This document shows, in pieces, positions 47,597-59,261 of a stretch of 64,000 nucleotides of DNA (position 1 is the stretch's first letter; each line of letters starts with the position of its first letter). Under the pieces are notes generated by a model that saw nothing but the letters and a program-made list of their open reading frames with translations, had not been told where the DNA came from and made no database searches. The translations under genes and the position numbers were made by a program. This stretch comes from Cryptomeria japonica (taxonomy: Eukaryota > Streptophyta > Pinopsida > Cupressales > Cupressaceae): positions 183,978,977 through 184,042,976 of the forward strand of contig NC_081411.1 in assembly GCF_030272615.1 (NCBI RefSeq), given 5' to 3'.

Positions 47597-48919
47597 CTAT
47601 GCTATTCTCAAATATCTAGAGACTAACATTATTTTAAAATAACTTGAACGGCTATCATTGTGTCATAAAGTGACAATTTTTACTACATACATCCCTATAA
47701 ACTATACAATGATTTAATTTAATAAGAAATGATTCCTTTTAGTTAAACATATTTAAATGTTTCATTATTAATATTTCTTTAATAATTTACAATGAGAGAG
47801 GCTACTTGAGACATGAGACATGTGAAATAATCCAAAATTAAATGCTTATGAATATAGTACTACATAACACATAATCATGTAAACTTGTGTTTACTTGGCT
47901 CTAGTGAGGAAATTAAAGAGGGTTAATTTGTGAAATTTGAATTCAATAAATTCAAAATATGAGGGCTAAATCCACAACCATGGGGTATATTATGTGACTA
48001 TAGAAATGATCCTAGAGAATAAAATAATTAGATATAGGCCCAAATAACATCTAGATGAGAATATGTGGGAAAAAGTTTCATAAATTCCCAAATAAGGGGA
48101 ATGTACAAGAGTATGCACATATAGATTTTGGTAAGTATTCATGGTAATAAGTGTATATAGTGATGGATAGAAAGATAGGGGAATGAGCCTAGCTCCATGC
48201 AAGATTGCACTGTTGTAGATATATCCATGTATGGATACATTTCCTAAAAATGTGCACAATACTATATAGTAAATGACATGGATATGCTAATTTCATCATT
48301 GTATTTACCTCATAATTTTTATTGTGTTTGGATACTAATCAAACATGCATCTCAAAGATCATAATAGTCACCAACATGCATGTAAAATAAATATTTAGAT
48401 ATTAAAGGATATAAAAGTGGATGGATCCATATAAAGCAATGGACCCTACAAATACATGGTCATACAAGTATATTCTTTAAAAATGCACTCCTCATGAGAA
48501 CCTACAAAATAAAAGAAAAATATCTTATGGGAAAGTTCTATCTTAGAAGTGAAATTTGAGAATGGAATAGGATATTTATCAATTAATTTGGAAACTTTAA
48601 TGTACTAAATAAATTTAAATGATTTTTTAATATCAAAAACCAATAATTATTTGTTCGATATGTTGTTCATTTAGCGTCATGACACATTAAGATAAAGGTA
48701 TTATATGATATCAATATGTCTAGTCATGATGATGATTACTTGTAGTACTTGTCATTGCTTAAAGGTGCACCATAAAATTTATACTCCTAATATGTATGAT
48801 CCCTTGAATTATTTGTATACTTGGGATGTAAGGTATTGAAGGACGGAAAGAAATCATACCTGAAAATAAATATAATTTTGAGATAAATATGTGATCATGT
48901 AGTTATGTAAAGTAATAAC
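47597..48919. other. End of R4 copy 2, then unrecognised DNA
   Basis: 47597-47670 continues repeat R4 ('gagactaacattattttaaaataacttgaa') after the nested insertions. The rest, to R2 copy 2, shows no coding or structural signal. Confidence 0.5.
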
Positions 48920-50180
48920 AATAACAAATGTGTTTTATAATAGGTATGTAAGTATATTAAATAATAAGATGTGGTACTTAAACATGGGATATAGCTAGTA
49001 TCAAGAATGGTAGACTGGTTACTTTGACATCATGGGAAATAAAATGTTATGATGTGGCTTTTACTAGGTAGGAACACTAATGTTGGAATGTATAGTGGAT
49101 AGGTACATGAACCCAATTAGAATCATACGCCATGAGCACACATGGAGTTAGATAAGGTGTTGTATCACTAGTGGGAAGAGGTCATGAAAAGTAATCATGC
49201 AAGAAGGTATAATTCTCTAAATGTAAAATTTATAACTATGAAGGTGGAACTCATGATACCTCTACTATTAAAACTATGTCAATGAAGGTATAATGTATAA
49301 ATGGGAAGGCATGATTTACACAAATGCAAAATCTATTTTCATAAAGGAAAAATGTATTAAATTTTAAGAATGATTATCCTAATATAATAAGTATGTCTAT
49401 GAAGGTTCTTGTGTTTTAATTTCCAAGGTTACGAATACTATGTTAGCTCTTCATCACATTAATTCTTCTCTTGGAGGGTTGTATGTATTGAACCTTAATG
49501 TTATAGGTTGCAAAGTTTTTCTAGAGATTACCCTAACATAGAATTTCAACAGAATTGTTGGTATATATAGATGATATTATTTATGCATATTGAATTATTT
49601 ATTAGATAAACCTAACCAAGATATTATTTTTATGCAATTCGTCTTACCATAAAATTAAAGATTATCATTTAGCATCAAACTAGCCTCTAAGAAAGCTACT
49701 AAGGTAGAAAAATTGAAGGTAGTCTAAAGTTAGAAATTATAGAAATACTCACAATTGGGCTAAAGGACGATAGACAAGGGAACCTCTTTAGTAAACAAAG
49801 GAGACTTAGGTTATTGTCTTTCTAGAATTTAAATTTTTTTTTGCCTACTCATTTATAATAGTATCTACTAACTTCTATGTGGATATAAAATATTTTGTTA
49901 ATTGTTACACTTAGACTTGGTATCTCCCAATTTAATAATTCAAGTTGTAACACCAATCTAACTAGACAATAGTTTTAATTTCATTATCAAACTTTTCACA
50001 AAAATTATATCATTTAATGTCCAAATTTATCCTCACTTAAAATGACATGAGGATGATTGTCTATCATGTTTCAGTTGTTTTTAGTTTTTAAAGTTGTTTT
50101 ATTACATTATTCTTAGTATATTACATCACATTTGATATCTTTACAGTTGATAGTCTATATTAGCTACTTTATTTGTATGT
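48920..50180. repeat. Dispersed repeat R2, copy 2
   Basis: Partner of 2265-3420. Includes about 130 bp near 49720-49850 with no counterpart in copy 1. The match ends together with copy 1 at 'gatagtctatat'. Confidence 0.65.
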
Positions 50181-52042
50181 ACAAACATAAAACCACCTCT
50201 AGGATATGGATGGTTTAATATCTTTTCTAATAGAATATATCCATAACTAGGTACAATAGCTCCACATCCAAAGGGAGCACATAAAAGAACAAATTAAGAG
50301 GATGAGGGAGATGGTAAATAATCATATGGTACACCTATCAGGGATAATGTGAGAAGAAAAAATAAATAAAGATATTCAAATCCCTAGTAGTCTAAATGTG
50401 GTAGAAGTCACAATAATATAGGTTTAAGGGAACATCTCCACAATGGAGCAAGCAAAAGTAGATTGGGAAAAGTCACTAAATCATATAAAAGAAACACATA
50501 AGCATTTCCTTCCCAACTAAGAATCATGTCTCAAGGAAAAGACATCATCTTAAAAGGGTGATTATGTTAGTAGATCAAGGTATAAAGATGATCTTAGTGT
50601 AGGATACCACAAATGGTTTGCGAAGTATAGAGAAGTCACTAGATGCATTTAGGAGTCATATCCCTCAATGAGAAATAACATATATAATAAATGTAAATTA
50701 TATGCATAAGATATAGATAGATGTATGATTGATACAAGAGATATAAGACCAATGACTAGAAGCTACATATTATTATGAAGATATAATATAATATAATATA
50801 AGTATCTATAAGGATTCATATACGTGCATGTTATGGATGAACAAATTATTATTATTTTGTTAGTGTAGTATAAATTTTATACTCTTCTATGTAAATTTCT
50901 GCAAATGCTTGTTTCCCTTATTATGCCATTTGGGATATAAACTAACTACATATGCAGTCATGGGGTATAGATCTTCATTTGTACCTTCCTATTTCTCTAG
51001 CTAGCATTGGTTTCATTACAAAGAGCCTAGATAGAATAGTAAAGAAAGTACTTCTTTTTGCTCTAGCTAAAATTGGTTCTATTGCAAAGAAACTAGATAG
51101 AATAGTAAAGAATTATAAAGCATAGGAGGGAAAGGAAATTGACAAAAAAATAATTTGTGTCAAACCCTAAGTGCCACCTTTCTGGTAGGGCGGAAGGAAA
51201 TTAGAAAATGACAAATGGAAAGGGGTCTGATCTGAAGATATCTTTAAAAATATGCAATTGCTGAAATTTTAAATAAATTTAGGCTTTATGGAAACTAATG
51301 AAATTCCAAAGTAGAATACTATGGGTAAAGGAGAGAGAAAAATTGCAAGAGAAACTAGATAATTGATTAATAAAAATGGATAAGAGTGTTAGAGAAATGA
51401 AAGGAAAACAAAACTAGGAAAGAGAGAAAATATATTGCAAAAGAGGAAAAGAAAGAGAGAAGAAAGAGAGAGAATAAGTTGGAAAAATGGTGCAATAAAT
51501 TTTAAATAAGATAGGTGAGCATCCCAAGAAGGGTAATGTTGAGCATGTCAATGTGTGTGCAAAAAAAATATGAAAGGGTAAAGAAAAGAGTCTGAAGCCA
51601 ACAATACCACAAACAAGCAAAATGAAGATGTAGTAGAAAATAATCTTAATCTTGGGAAGATATTAGTTAAGTATGAACCTATACCATTTACAATTAAGAT
51701 TTGCCTCTACAATTAAAGTGATATGATGAATAGACATCACTCCTTGACTAGGATTCATCCGTTAAGGCATATGCATTAGATACAAATAAAACAATAAAAG
51801 GAGAAACAAGAGAAAATTTAGACAAGGATTGTGGACAATTTATAGTGTGGGCACTTAATGATATAATATTTCCACAATCCATAGAATTATTTATAAGTAG
51901 AATTCTAGATAAGATCATGTCCAAGGTTTTAGATCAAAAAAATTGCACACCATCTTATCTATAAATCTACTTACAAAGAGTGTGGACACCTATTGAGTGA
52001 AGAAATTATAAAATCAAGAGTCACATTGTTGACTAGAGAAAT
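50181..52042. other. Unrecognised DNA with one short tandem duplication
   Basis: A ~66-bp unit with 'ctagatagaatagtaaagaa' is duplicated at 50995-51060 and 51061-51112. The region 51300-51480 is purine-rich ('agagagaaaa'). No protein domain recognised. Confidence 0.45.
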
Positions 52043-52047
52043 CCAAG

Positions 52048-53789
52048 TGTGAGCTTAAATTATGGAATCAACTTGCAAGAGGAGAAAACAACAAGCAAGC
52101 ACAAACATGAAAAATTATGTTAGAATTAAAAATCCCAAATAGAAACTAAACTAGCTTCAAAATCAAGAACTCCAAGCATGTCTCATGTTCCTCTAACTCC
52201 AAGGATCCTTCAAATCAAGGTGTCTCTCAGCTTGGAAGAGCACTTGATCTCTAGGATGACTACCTAAAGAAAAAGAGATAAGTATGATTCTTAGATCTAA
52301 ATGGAATGCAACTAAGATATTAGCGATATGCTAAATGGATATGAAACAACCTAAATAAATGAATAAACAGAAGCAGAAACTTAGTAATCTAATTTATTTA
52401 CTTTTTTTTTGTTTTTGAACCAGAAAAATAAATGAATAATTAGAAACAAAATCCAATTACTAAGTATTGGGTGTGATACTTGTAAAATAGACACGACGGG
52501 TACCTAAAATGTGAGCTCTAAATTATGGAATCAACCTGCAAGAGGAGAAAACAACAAACAAGAACACACATGAAACATTATGTTAGACTTAGAAATGCCA
52601 AATAGAAACTAAAATAGCTTCAAAATAAAGAACTCCAAGTGCTTCTTATGTTCCTCTATCTCCAAGGATCCTTCAAATCAAGGTGGCTCCCAGCTTGGAA
52701 GAGCACTTGATCTCTAGTATGACTACCTAAAGTATGAGAGATAAGTATGATTCTAAGATCTAAGTGGAATGCAACTAAGATCTTAGTGATATGATAAATG
52801 GATATGAAACTATATATGTTACCAAGATGAGAAGATTAGTATTTAAGCTAGCATGATATACTAAAACACGATGAAATATATGCTATAATGCAACTAAGAT
52901 GATCTAACAATGCTAAGAGAATACAATATTGCTCCTTAGTAACCTGCACAAAATAATTTAGTTATAAAATGGATGCATATGAAGATGGATATTGGATATG
53001 AGACAAGGGCTCATCTTATAGAGTTGAAGATTTAGGAATGAATGAGCAAGATTGATTACCAATCAAGGGTCGAGATTGAAGGAGGAATGTGGTCCCAAGT
53101 TGGAAGGCTTAGCCTTTTGACAAATGTCACAAGGGGTAGAGGGTGAGGATCAATGTGGTCCCACATGTGTGGTCCCAGATTTGCATGTTTATGAGTGGGA
53201 TGAAAAGTCAATATGGTCCCACAAGTGTGGTCCCACCTTCGGAGAAGAGGGATATGTTCTCACACATATGTGAGAAACCTAGGAATAAAAAAAATGGATT
53301 AATTAGGATAATGAAGGGATTTGATAGGTTCTAGAAGGATTATCAAGAGGCAAGTGGGATATGTAGGATTTTTCAAGTGGGTGAGAGAAAATAGGATTTT
53401 TAGTTAACTAAAATCATTTAATTTATCTAAAAAGGCGCAACTTGCATTTGTAGGATTTTGCAAGTGGGGGATTTACAAATAAAATTTGATTTATTTAAAT
53501 GGAAAGGGGATTTTAGTTAAATGTAGTTTTAATTTAAATGGGAAAGGAGATAAATGGATTTTTTTAATTAAATGTGAATTTAATTAAAATGGCTAGGGGA
53601 GGGAGGGTGGTATTTAATTAAATGGCTTAGATAGAAGAAGGGGATATTAATTAAATCTTAGTTTTATTAAAAAGGTCAATTAGAAGAATAGGGATATTAA
53701 TTAAATCTTAGTGTAAATAATAGGTGATTAAATGATAAATAAATGAATAAAATCCATTTAATTAGTTATGTTAGTTTTAGGTGTCTACG
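52048..53789 (-). mobile_element. Internally deleted LTR element with target duplication
   Basis: Flanked by CCAAG on both sides (52043-52047 and 53790-53794). A direct repeat of ~297 bp (52048-52345 and 52510-52806, offset 462 bp) is present. In minus orientation, 53789-52510 reads as one LTR ending AGCTCACA. It is followed by TTTTAGGTACCCGTCGTG, similar to the primer-binding-like sites of the other two LTR elements, then about 165 bp of interior and only the terminal part of the second LTR. The interior and most of one LTR were therefore lost by deletion. The layout of its sequence words resembles the LTR of the 13.7-kb element, so it may be a distant relative. Confidence 0.6.
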
Positions 53790-54539
53790 CCAAGAAGTAG
53801 CATCAATACTAATTTTCTCTTTAGTAATACTAGAAATCAAGAGTTAATATCTTATAATAAGATGATATGAGAAATATTAGGATGATGCCCATCCTTGAAA
53901 AGGACACAAATGATTCTATGCAATATATTTTCCTAGTAGAATCAATCTGGTAGAGTGAGAAATAATCACATGATAGCACAAAACTATTTGATTTCATTGG
54001 TTCCTTAAGAAATGAACCTTTGAAATGGTAAAACAAATCATGCCCATAGAGTGGTAAGGAGTGACATGTAGTAAGGAGAGAATTCTTAGAGAATTTTGAC
54101 TCTTTGGATTTTCATATAGTAGTAAGAAAATTGAGGGAACTATCCCAATAGGAGGATGGATCTATCACATAATTTGATAAAATGTTCAGATTGGTGACAC
54201 AAAGGTTAGAAGAGTCACTAAATGATTAAAAAATATTTAAATTGGTTCCTCTATGCAATAATCCTGGAGATAAGGATGGCCTTGGATGACAACTATTTTT
54301 CTACACATTTAGAGTTGGTAATGTTGGCTTGTCAATTAGAAAGTCAATCATGGTGGAAGATGGAAAAGGAGAAATAAAATACAAGTGTAGAGAAATTACT
54401 ACTTTAAATCTAGTATTTATCGCTAAGAACTCATGAAACAAGAAATGAGACCATAGAGACCAAGCATATAGTGTTCCTACTATAGCAAGGAAACTCATGT
54501 CAGAGTACGTGGTATGTGAACTGCCTCCTTTTTCTATTT

Positions 54540-55527
54540 TCCTTCCATCTATAGTTGATGTTCAACAAGGGAAGGTTTCAAATCATAGAAGATCACACTT
54601 TGACTATAAAGAACCTTCTTTGTAATTAGATTCTTGAGCTTGTAACTTTTTACACTAATTTCTTTGTTCTCCTCTCTAAAACACCATTTTGTTGTGGGGT
54701 GTATGGATTTTTATTGTGTCTCTCAATCCCATTATTCTTATAGAATGTGTTGAATTCTACCAAAAAAAATCACCACCATTTTTAGTCCTCAAACACTTAA
54801 TTTTTCTACCATAGTTGTTTTCAGCCAAGGATTTGAATTCCTTAAACTGAATAAAAACTTTAGATTTACTTCTAAGTAAACATAGAAGTTTCTTTCTACT
54901 ATAGTCATATATGAATGGGAGAAAATACACAGATCTAGACATTGAAGGATTATTAGTAGGACCAATCACATCTAAATGAATATAATCCAAAACCATAGAA
55001 TACATATGAGAATTACAATACAAAGAAACACAATGTTGTTTACCATAAATACAATGTTCACAAAAGTCAAACATGAGATTACAGTCATCAAGGCCTTCGA
55101 CAAGGCATGTATTTTTCAATCCTCTAAGATTAGTCTCACCAATATGATTGAGTCTCTAGTGCCACAACATTATCTTTTCTACTGGGAGCTTCATCTCTAA
55201 AGAATTGACACCCTTTGTTACCAAGAAAGCACAACCATAAGATGTAGAAACAATAGTATTCTTCTCCACTTGATCTAATGGTACAAATGAATAATCCAAA
55301 GTCCCTTTTTTAGACTTCATAGAATCACTATTATAGAAAACTATGCATATATCCAGCTTATAAAAGTCACCAATCCAAACACCCTTAGCAAGCACCATAG
55401 AAACTCTTTTCATTTTGCATCCACCACTTGAGAAAATAACTTGCACACCAACATAACCCAACTTGCTAACTAAAAGTATGTTTTGTTCCAAACTAGAGAT
55501 ATGTAGGACACCATCAATCCCCTTCAC
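54540..55527 (-). pseudogene. Copia GAG-pre-integrase and integrase
   Basis: One frame with a few stops. It starts with GIDGVLHISSLEQNILLVSKL (Copia protease-to-integrase linker). The zinc region follows (WH, then HIGE, then CEHCIYGKQH), with TAG at 55158-55156 inside the WH.RLNH motif. The integrase core shows YIHLDVIGP with the first catalytic Asp. The second Asp site reads LRTKNGGDF instead of the usual LRTDNGGEF, so that catalytic residue is lost. After a further stop, PYTPQQNGVLERR retains the catalytic Glu. Similarity fades near 54540. The enzyme joined cDNA to the chromosome; this copy could not work. Confidence 0.85.
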
Positions 55528-55559
55528 TTTTCCATTAGGGAATTAGATCTTGACTCTTG

Positions 55560-56534
55560 TACAACCAACAACCTACTCATGAGAGTCGTCATGCAAATAC
55601 ACCTTCCTACCATCAAACACTTCATATATAAAAAAATAGCTTGTATGAGAGGTTATGTGGAAAGAGGTACTTGAATCAACCAAACACATATTTTTCAATG
55701 CATGCATTTCCAAGGCTATGAAAAAGCATCTACTTCAACTTGAGAGGATATTTCAAAGATAGCATCACATAAATTCTTTTTACCTTACTTTCTCTTCTCC
55801 TCATTGAACTATTTTCAGAAATAACAAGATTTTTCATAATTACAACATTTCATATTTGAATTTTTACTAGGAGAATTAAATCTCCTTGATTATTTCAATT
55901 TAACCTTTTCTTCATGTTTGTTTTTTTCTCTATCATTCTACAATGGGCAATAAGGGCCTCATAGGCCATATCAAAATATTTCCTTCACACCTTTTTAGAT
56001 AATGATGAAGTAACCACATCCTCCATATTGAAAGTGGTTTTTGTGCTTCCAATGACCATGGAAATGTGGTCCCACAAGCCTTGTAGAGAACATAATAGAA
56101 GAATGCATTTCTCTTGTTCATTTATAATGATACCAATAAAACATAGTAGGGAAATTAACATATTAAGTGCATTTATATGATATACAATAGATCCTCATTC
56201 CTCCATCCTCAAATTACAACTTTCTTCTTAGGAATAACTTATTTACTATGGATTTCTCCTAATTAATATCACCAAACTTCAGCCAAAGCATAGTTGTACT
56301 CTTCTCTTCATGTACATTCAAGATCATATAATTGGCCAAACAAAATCTTATCAAACCCTTGGCTTTTTTATCCATTGTAACCCATATATAATGTGTTATA
56401 GTTTGGGATTTTCTCAAAGAAACCACAACCTATAGATCACTATCTACCAACTTGTCCTCCATTTTGAGTTTTGAAAATTGAAAATTACCAACATTAAACT
56501 TATCCATCTCTACTTTACTTGTTGTTATTGTCAT
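55560..56534 (-). pseudogene. Copia gag and protease remnant
   Basis: From ATG 56534 the minus strand reads MTITTSKVEMDKF, then FSKLKMEDKLVDSDL and KKAKGLIRFCLANYMILNV. These match the UBN2-type gag of plant Copia elements ('KLKmedlLvdkDLW...drKAkglIrlcLaDsvLlnV'). Several stops and frameshifts follow. Around 55850 a decayed zinc knuckle (KCCNYEKSCYF) is visible. Near 55680 the protease motif reads DSSTSFH in place of the usual DSGAS.H, so the active-site Gly is gone. Gag packages element RNA and protease matures the polyprotein. Non-functional. Confidence 0.75.
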
Positions 56535-56637
56535 CTCAAAACTGTAGCAATGTTATGAAATCTTTCTCTACAAAACTACCATTGAAACTATATCAACACA
56601 AAATAACCCTTCTACCCAACAACAATAAAAAAGTTGA

Positions 56638-56653
56638 CTAGAAACTTATACCA
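56638..56653 (-). other. Degenerate primer-binding site of the Copia relic
   Basis: TGGTATAAGTTTCTAG on the minus strand resembles TGGTATCAGAGC, the usual initiator-Met tRNA primer site of plant Copia elements. It lies about 100 bp before gag. Confidence 0.45.
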
Positions 56654-56695
56654 GTTAAAAAGAATAAATGTGCAAGATAACACTACCAAAAGTTG

Positions 56696-58324
56696 GAATC
56701 TAAATAGGCTAAAAAAATTGGCATTGCATTTTTCTCCAAACACTAGGGTTTACTTGTCAAGACATCCCTATGCCAGGAAAAATCATGATTGTTGGCCTTC
56801 CAGCTAGGTGTATGTAGTGAAGGGCAGTAATGGGAAGAGAAATCCTATTGCAGTGCCCAAACGACCATGACATGGTGGATCTCGAGATCTTCGTGCCCAC
56901 TAGAAAGATAATGGAGTCAAGTGTGGGATTTATGGTCAATGTGGGATGGGTGTTTGCTCCCAGTTTTGATGCCCTACTGTGAATGTTAGGTTAGTGGGTG
57001 TTAGGAAAGGAAAGACCTTGGATCAAGGGATTCATCACCAAATGCCAAATGGGGTTTCATTGCTTGACAGGTTAAACAAATTGGGCCTCTTTGTTATGCC
57101 TATTGGGGCAGCAACATTGTCGATTGCCCTCAATCTAACTGGGGAGATTGAGAAGGAGGTTGAGCATAATGAAAGGGTTTTCTCTAATTTAGGGATTATT
57201 GTACATTTCAAATGGTTTTGGCCATGCCTCAGTGATATTCATAAGTGTATTTTAGTCCATTGGGAACCCATTGTAGAGGACCATGTTCAAATTTGCCCCC
57301 AACCTCAGGGATTTTTTGTTGTTGTTTTTCAATCTGAGGTGGATAGGAACAAATTTCTTGGGTGCAGTCAACGATGCTTGGAGGATCATCACCCGCTACT
57401 GCTTAAATCTTAGCATGATCCAACTTTTAATCCACTAACAAAATCTTATGATCGTGTTCCTCTTTGGATGAGGCTTCCAAAACTTCCAATGCATTTTTGG
57501 TTAGATTCATGTTTTTAAGTTTTTGGGAACTCATTAGGTAAGTTTTTAATGACTGATGAAAGCTATCTCAATTTATTGCACACTAGCTTTCCTCGGATAT
57601 TGCTTGAGTTGGATATGTCTAAGGATCTCCCTTCGGAGATCTCTATTTCTACATTGAATGGTAGTTGGTTTAACTTTGTGGACTTTGAAGGGATTCTATG
57701 TAGATGCAGGAGATATTTCAAGATGGGTCATATTGTTGATTCATGTGATAGGCGTAAGGTGGAGCGACTTGCATCTGGGTGGAAAGAGGTCAATCCTAAT
57801 TTTTATATGGTGGATAAGGTGGAGGTGAATCAATTTTTCTCCTAGGAGATGGGGGATATACTAAAAGATTCTAAAGAAAAGGTTCTCGAGGTTGAAAAAT
57901 TTGATCATGGTTTGGTTGGTGGTTCGAATGTTGTGACTGTTGGTGTTACTTTTGCAGATCGTGCTTCTTTTTAGGGTGCCAAAGACAACATGTAGGAGCT
58001 AAAGGATGGGTGTGTCTCTTTGGGAGGAGGTGAATCAGGGGCATTTGATGGGCTCCAATTTATACAACCCAGTTAGGATAGAGGGATTGATGGTGTGGGA
58101 GGCTCAAATATGAGGTTACTGGAGAAGGAAAAAGTAGATGGATGGATAGAAGTAAAATAAATAAAAGCTAAGGGGGGTAAGGGGGAGAGCAGTTGTATTT
58201 CCCCTTCATAGCTTGAAGGGAGGATTGTCTCTAGGGAGAAGGGTCCTTCATTGTAGTCCCATCTGGTTCAAGCCAGCTCAAATCTTGATTTATTAATAAA
58301 AATCACTATTACTGATAGAAAAAA
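56696..58324 (+). mobile_element. ORF1-only LINE insertion
   Basis: Flanked by a 16-bp target duplication, acac[t/c]accaaaagttg, at 56680-56695 and 58325-58340 (15 of 16 identical). The insertion has a 5' leader, an ORF1 relic, and an A-rich end ('ttattaataaaaatcac ... gatagaaaaa'). No ORF2 endonuclease or reverse transcriptase is present between ORF1 and the tail, although both target duplications are intact. The inserted RNA therefore probably already lacked ORF2, or ORF2 was lost by precise internal deletion. Inserted in the LTR of a Copia relic. Confidence 0.8.
56979..58320 (+). pseudogene. LINE ORF1 (DUF4283 plus zinc knuckle)
   Basis: A single frame over about 447 codons. Early text is FKWFWPCLSDIHKCILVHWEP. 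The DUF4283 block follows: YDRVPLWMRLPKLPMHFW, then NSLGKFLMTDESY, LLELDMSKDLPSEI and FVDFEGILCRCRRYFKMGH. The CCHC knuckle reads C-RRY-FKMGHIVDSC, with the second Cys replaced by Tyr. ORF1 proteins of plant LINEs bind element RNA. Many stops interrupt the frame, mostly TAG (57411, 57843, 57972, 57993, 58074 among others) at places where Gln would fit, consistent with CAG to TAG decay. No frameshift. The open frame begins at 56979 without an ATG; the upstream part (56771-56975) lies in another frame. Confidence 0.85.
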
Positions 58325-58340
58325 ACACCACCAAAAGTTG

Positions 58341-59261
58341 AAGGTAATAGGAGAGTGAATGTAAAACTTTATTATAAACCTTTAACTATTATAGAATAGA
58401 TAAATGCATAGAAAATTTAGATTTAAATAAATAAAACTTTAACACCAGATTTATGTGGGAAAACCCTTTTGGGAAAAAACTTAAACTCCAAAATCTAGAG
58501 CTCATTTATATTATTAGAAATAAGATTTACAATGCAATGCACATTGCCAATTCTCGTTAAGACTAATTACAACAATAGATAACTTAGAAGAAATTATGGC
58601 ACATAAATTTTTTTCATTAAATATTCAACCTATCATACAAAATACACTAAGATACCACATATTTATAGAGTTCAAATGATGAGTTGAAAGTGCCCATGGT
58701 TTCCAAGACCAACTCATATGCTAAAAAGGAAGTGTTGTAGAAACAAAATTACCATTTCCATGAAATATTACACAACAACATTCCAAAGCACTAACTCATG
58801 ACTCATCAATAATTGTTATCTTGTTATATTATGTACTACACCTACTACATAGAAACTACCAAATCCATTTTAGTCACATTCCTTATGTTACACTACTTCT
58901 CAAAAATGAAATCTACTATAAGTAAGAGCTACCAAACAATAACTCTCCATGATTCTTCCATAAAATTAGTAATTATCATAGTAATTAAAAGAAAATGTCA
59001 TAGTGCCAATAGTGGCATGTTGTGATGGTTAAGTTGTTTTGTTGTTGTTCTTGCCATCAAGGTTCAAATCCCATTGGTTCATAGCTCCGGGTTAAAAGCG
59101 TTTACCCCTTTCTAAAAAAATAAATAAATAAAAAATGTCATAGTCCCATAGCAACCTATGACACTAGTCTCCTAAATTTTAGAACTTCCAAAGTGGGTGT
59201 AAAAAATATTTAAATAATCAACATGTTAGGAAATAAAGGTTGAGACACCTTAATCCCAACA
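58341..59261 (-). repeat. Distal part of the Copia 5' LTR
   Basis: In element orientation it starts TGTTGGGATTAAGG (59261) and contains the 'gtgggaaaaccctttt' block (as plus strand near 58454). The SINE at 59013 interrupts it. The proximal end of the LTR lies left of the LINE, near 56657-56695. Confidence 0.6.
59013..59131 (+). mobile_element. tRNA-derived SINE
   Basis: About 119 bp. A-box TGGTTAAGTTG (59026-59036) fits the pol III consensus TRGYNNARNNG. B-box GGTTCAAATCC (59061-59071) is a perfect match, 24 bp after the A-box. The tail is 'aaaaaaataaataaata'. Target duplication 'aaaatgtcatagt.cca' at 58992-59012 and 59132-59151. A tRNA gene is excluded: no acceptor stem or anticodon arm is formed. 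SINEs are transcribed by pol III and mobilised by LINE enzymes. Confidence 0.85.

Larger units (their letters stand above)
53795..59261 (-). mobile_element. Copia retrotransposon relic with two nested insertions
   Basis: Minus-strand gag (56534-55790), protease (about 55690-55560), GAG-pre-integrase and integrase (55527-54560), in the Copia order gag-PR-IN. Reverse transcriptase and RNase H are not recognisable to the left. The 5' LTR occupies about 56657-59261 and starts TGTTGGGATTAAGG at 59261. It is interrupted by a LINE (56696-58324) and a SINE (59013-59131). The LTR contains 'gtgggaaaacccttttggg', a block common in plant Copia LTRs. A degenerate tRNA-Met-type primer site lies at 56653-56638. 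No 3' LTR was found. Confidence 0.7.

Noticed and set aside
59013-59131. tRNA gene
   Set aside because: A and B boxes are present, but no acceptor stem or anticodon arm pairs, and target duplications plus an A-rich tail show a SINE.
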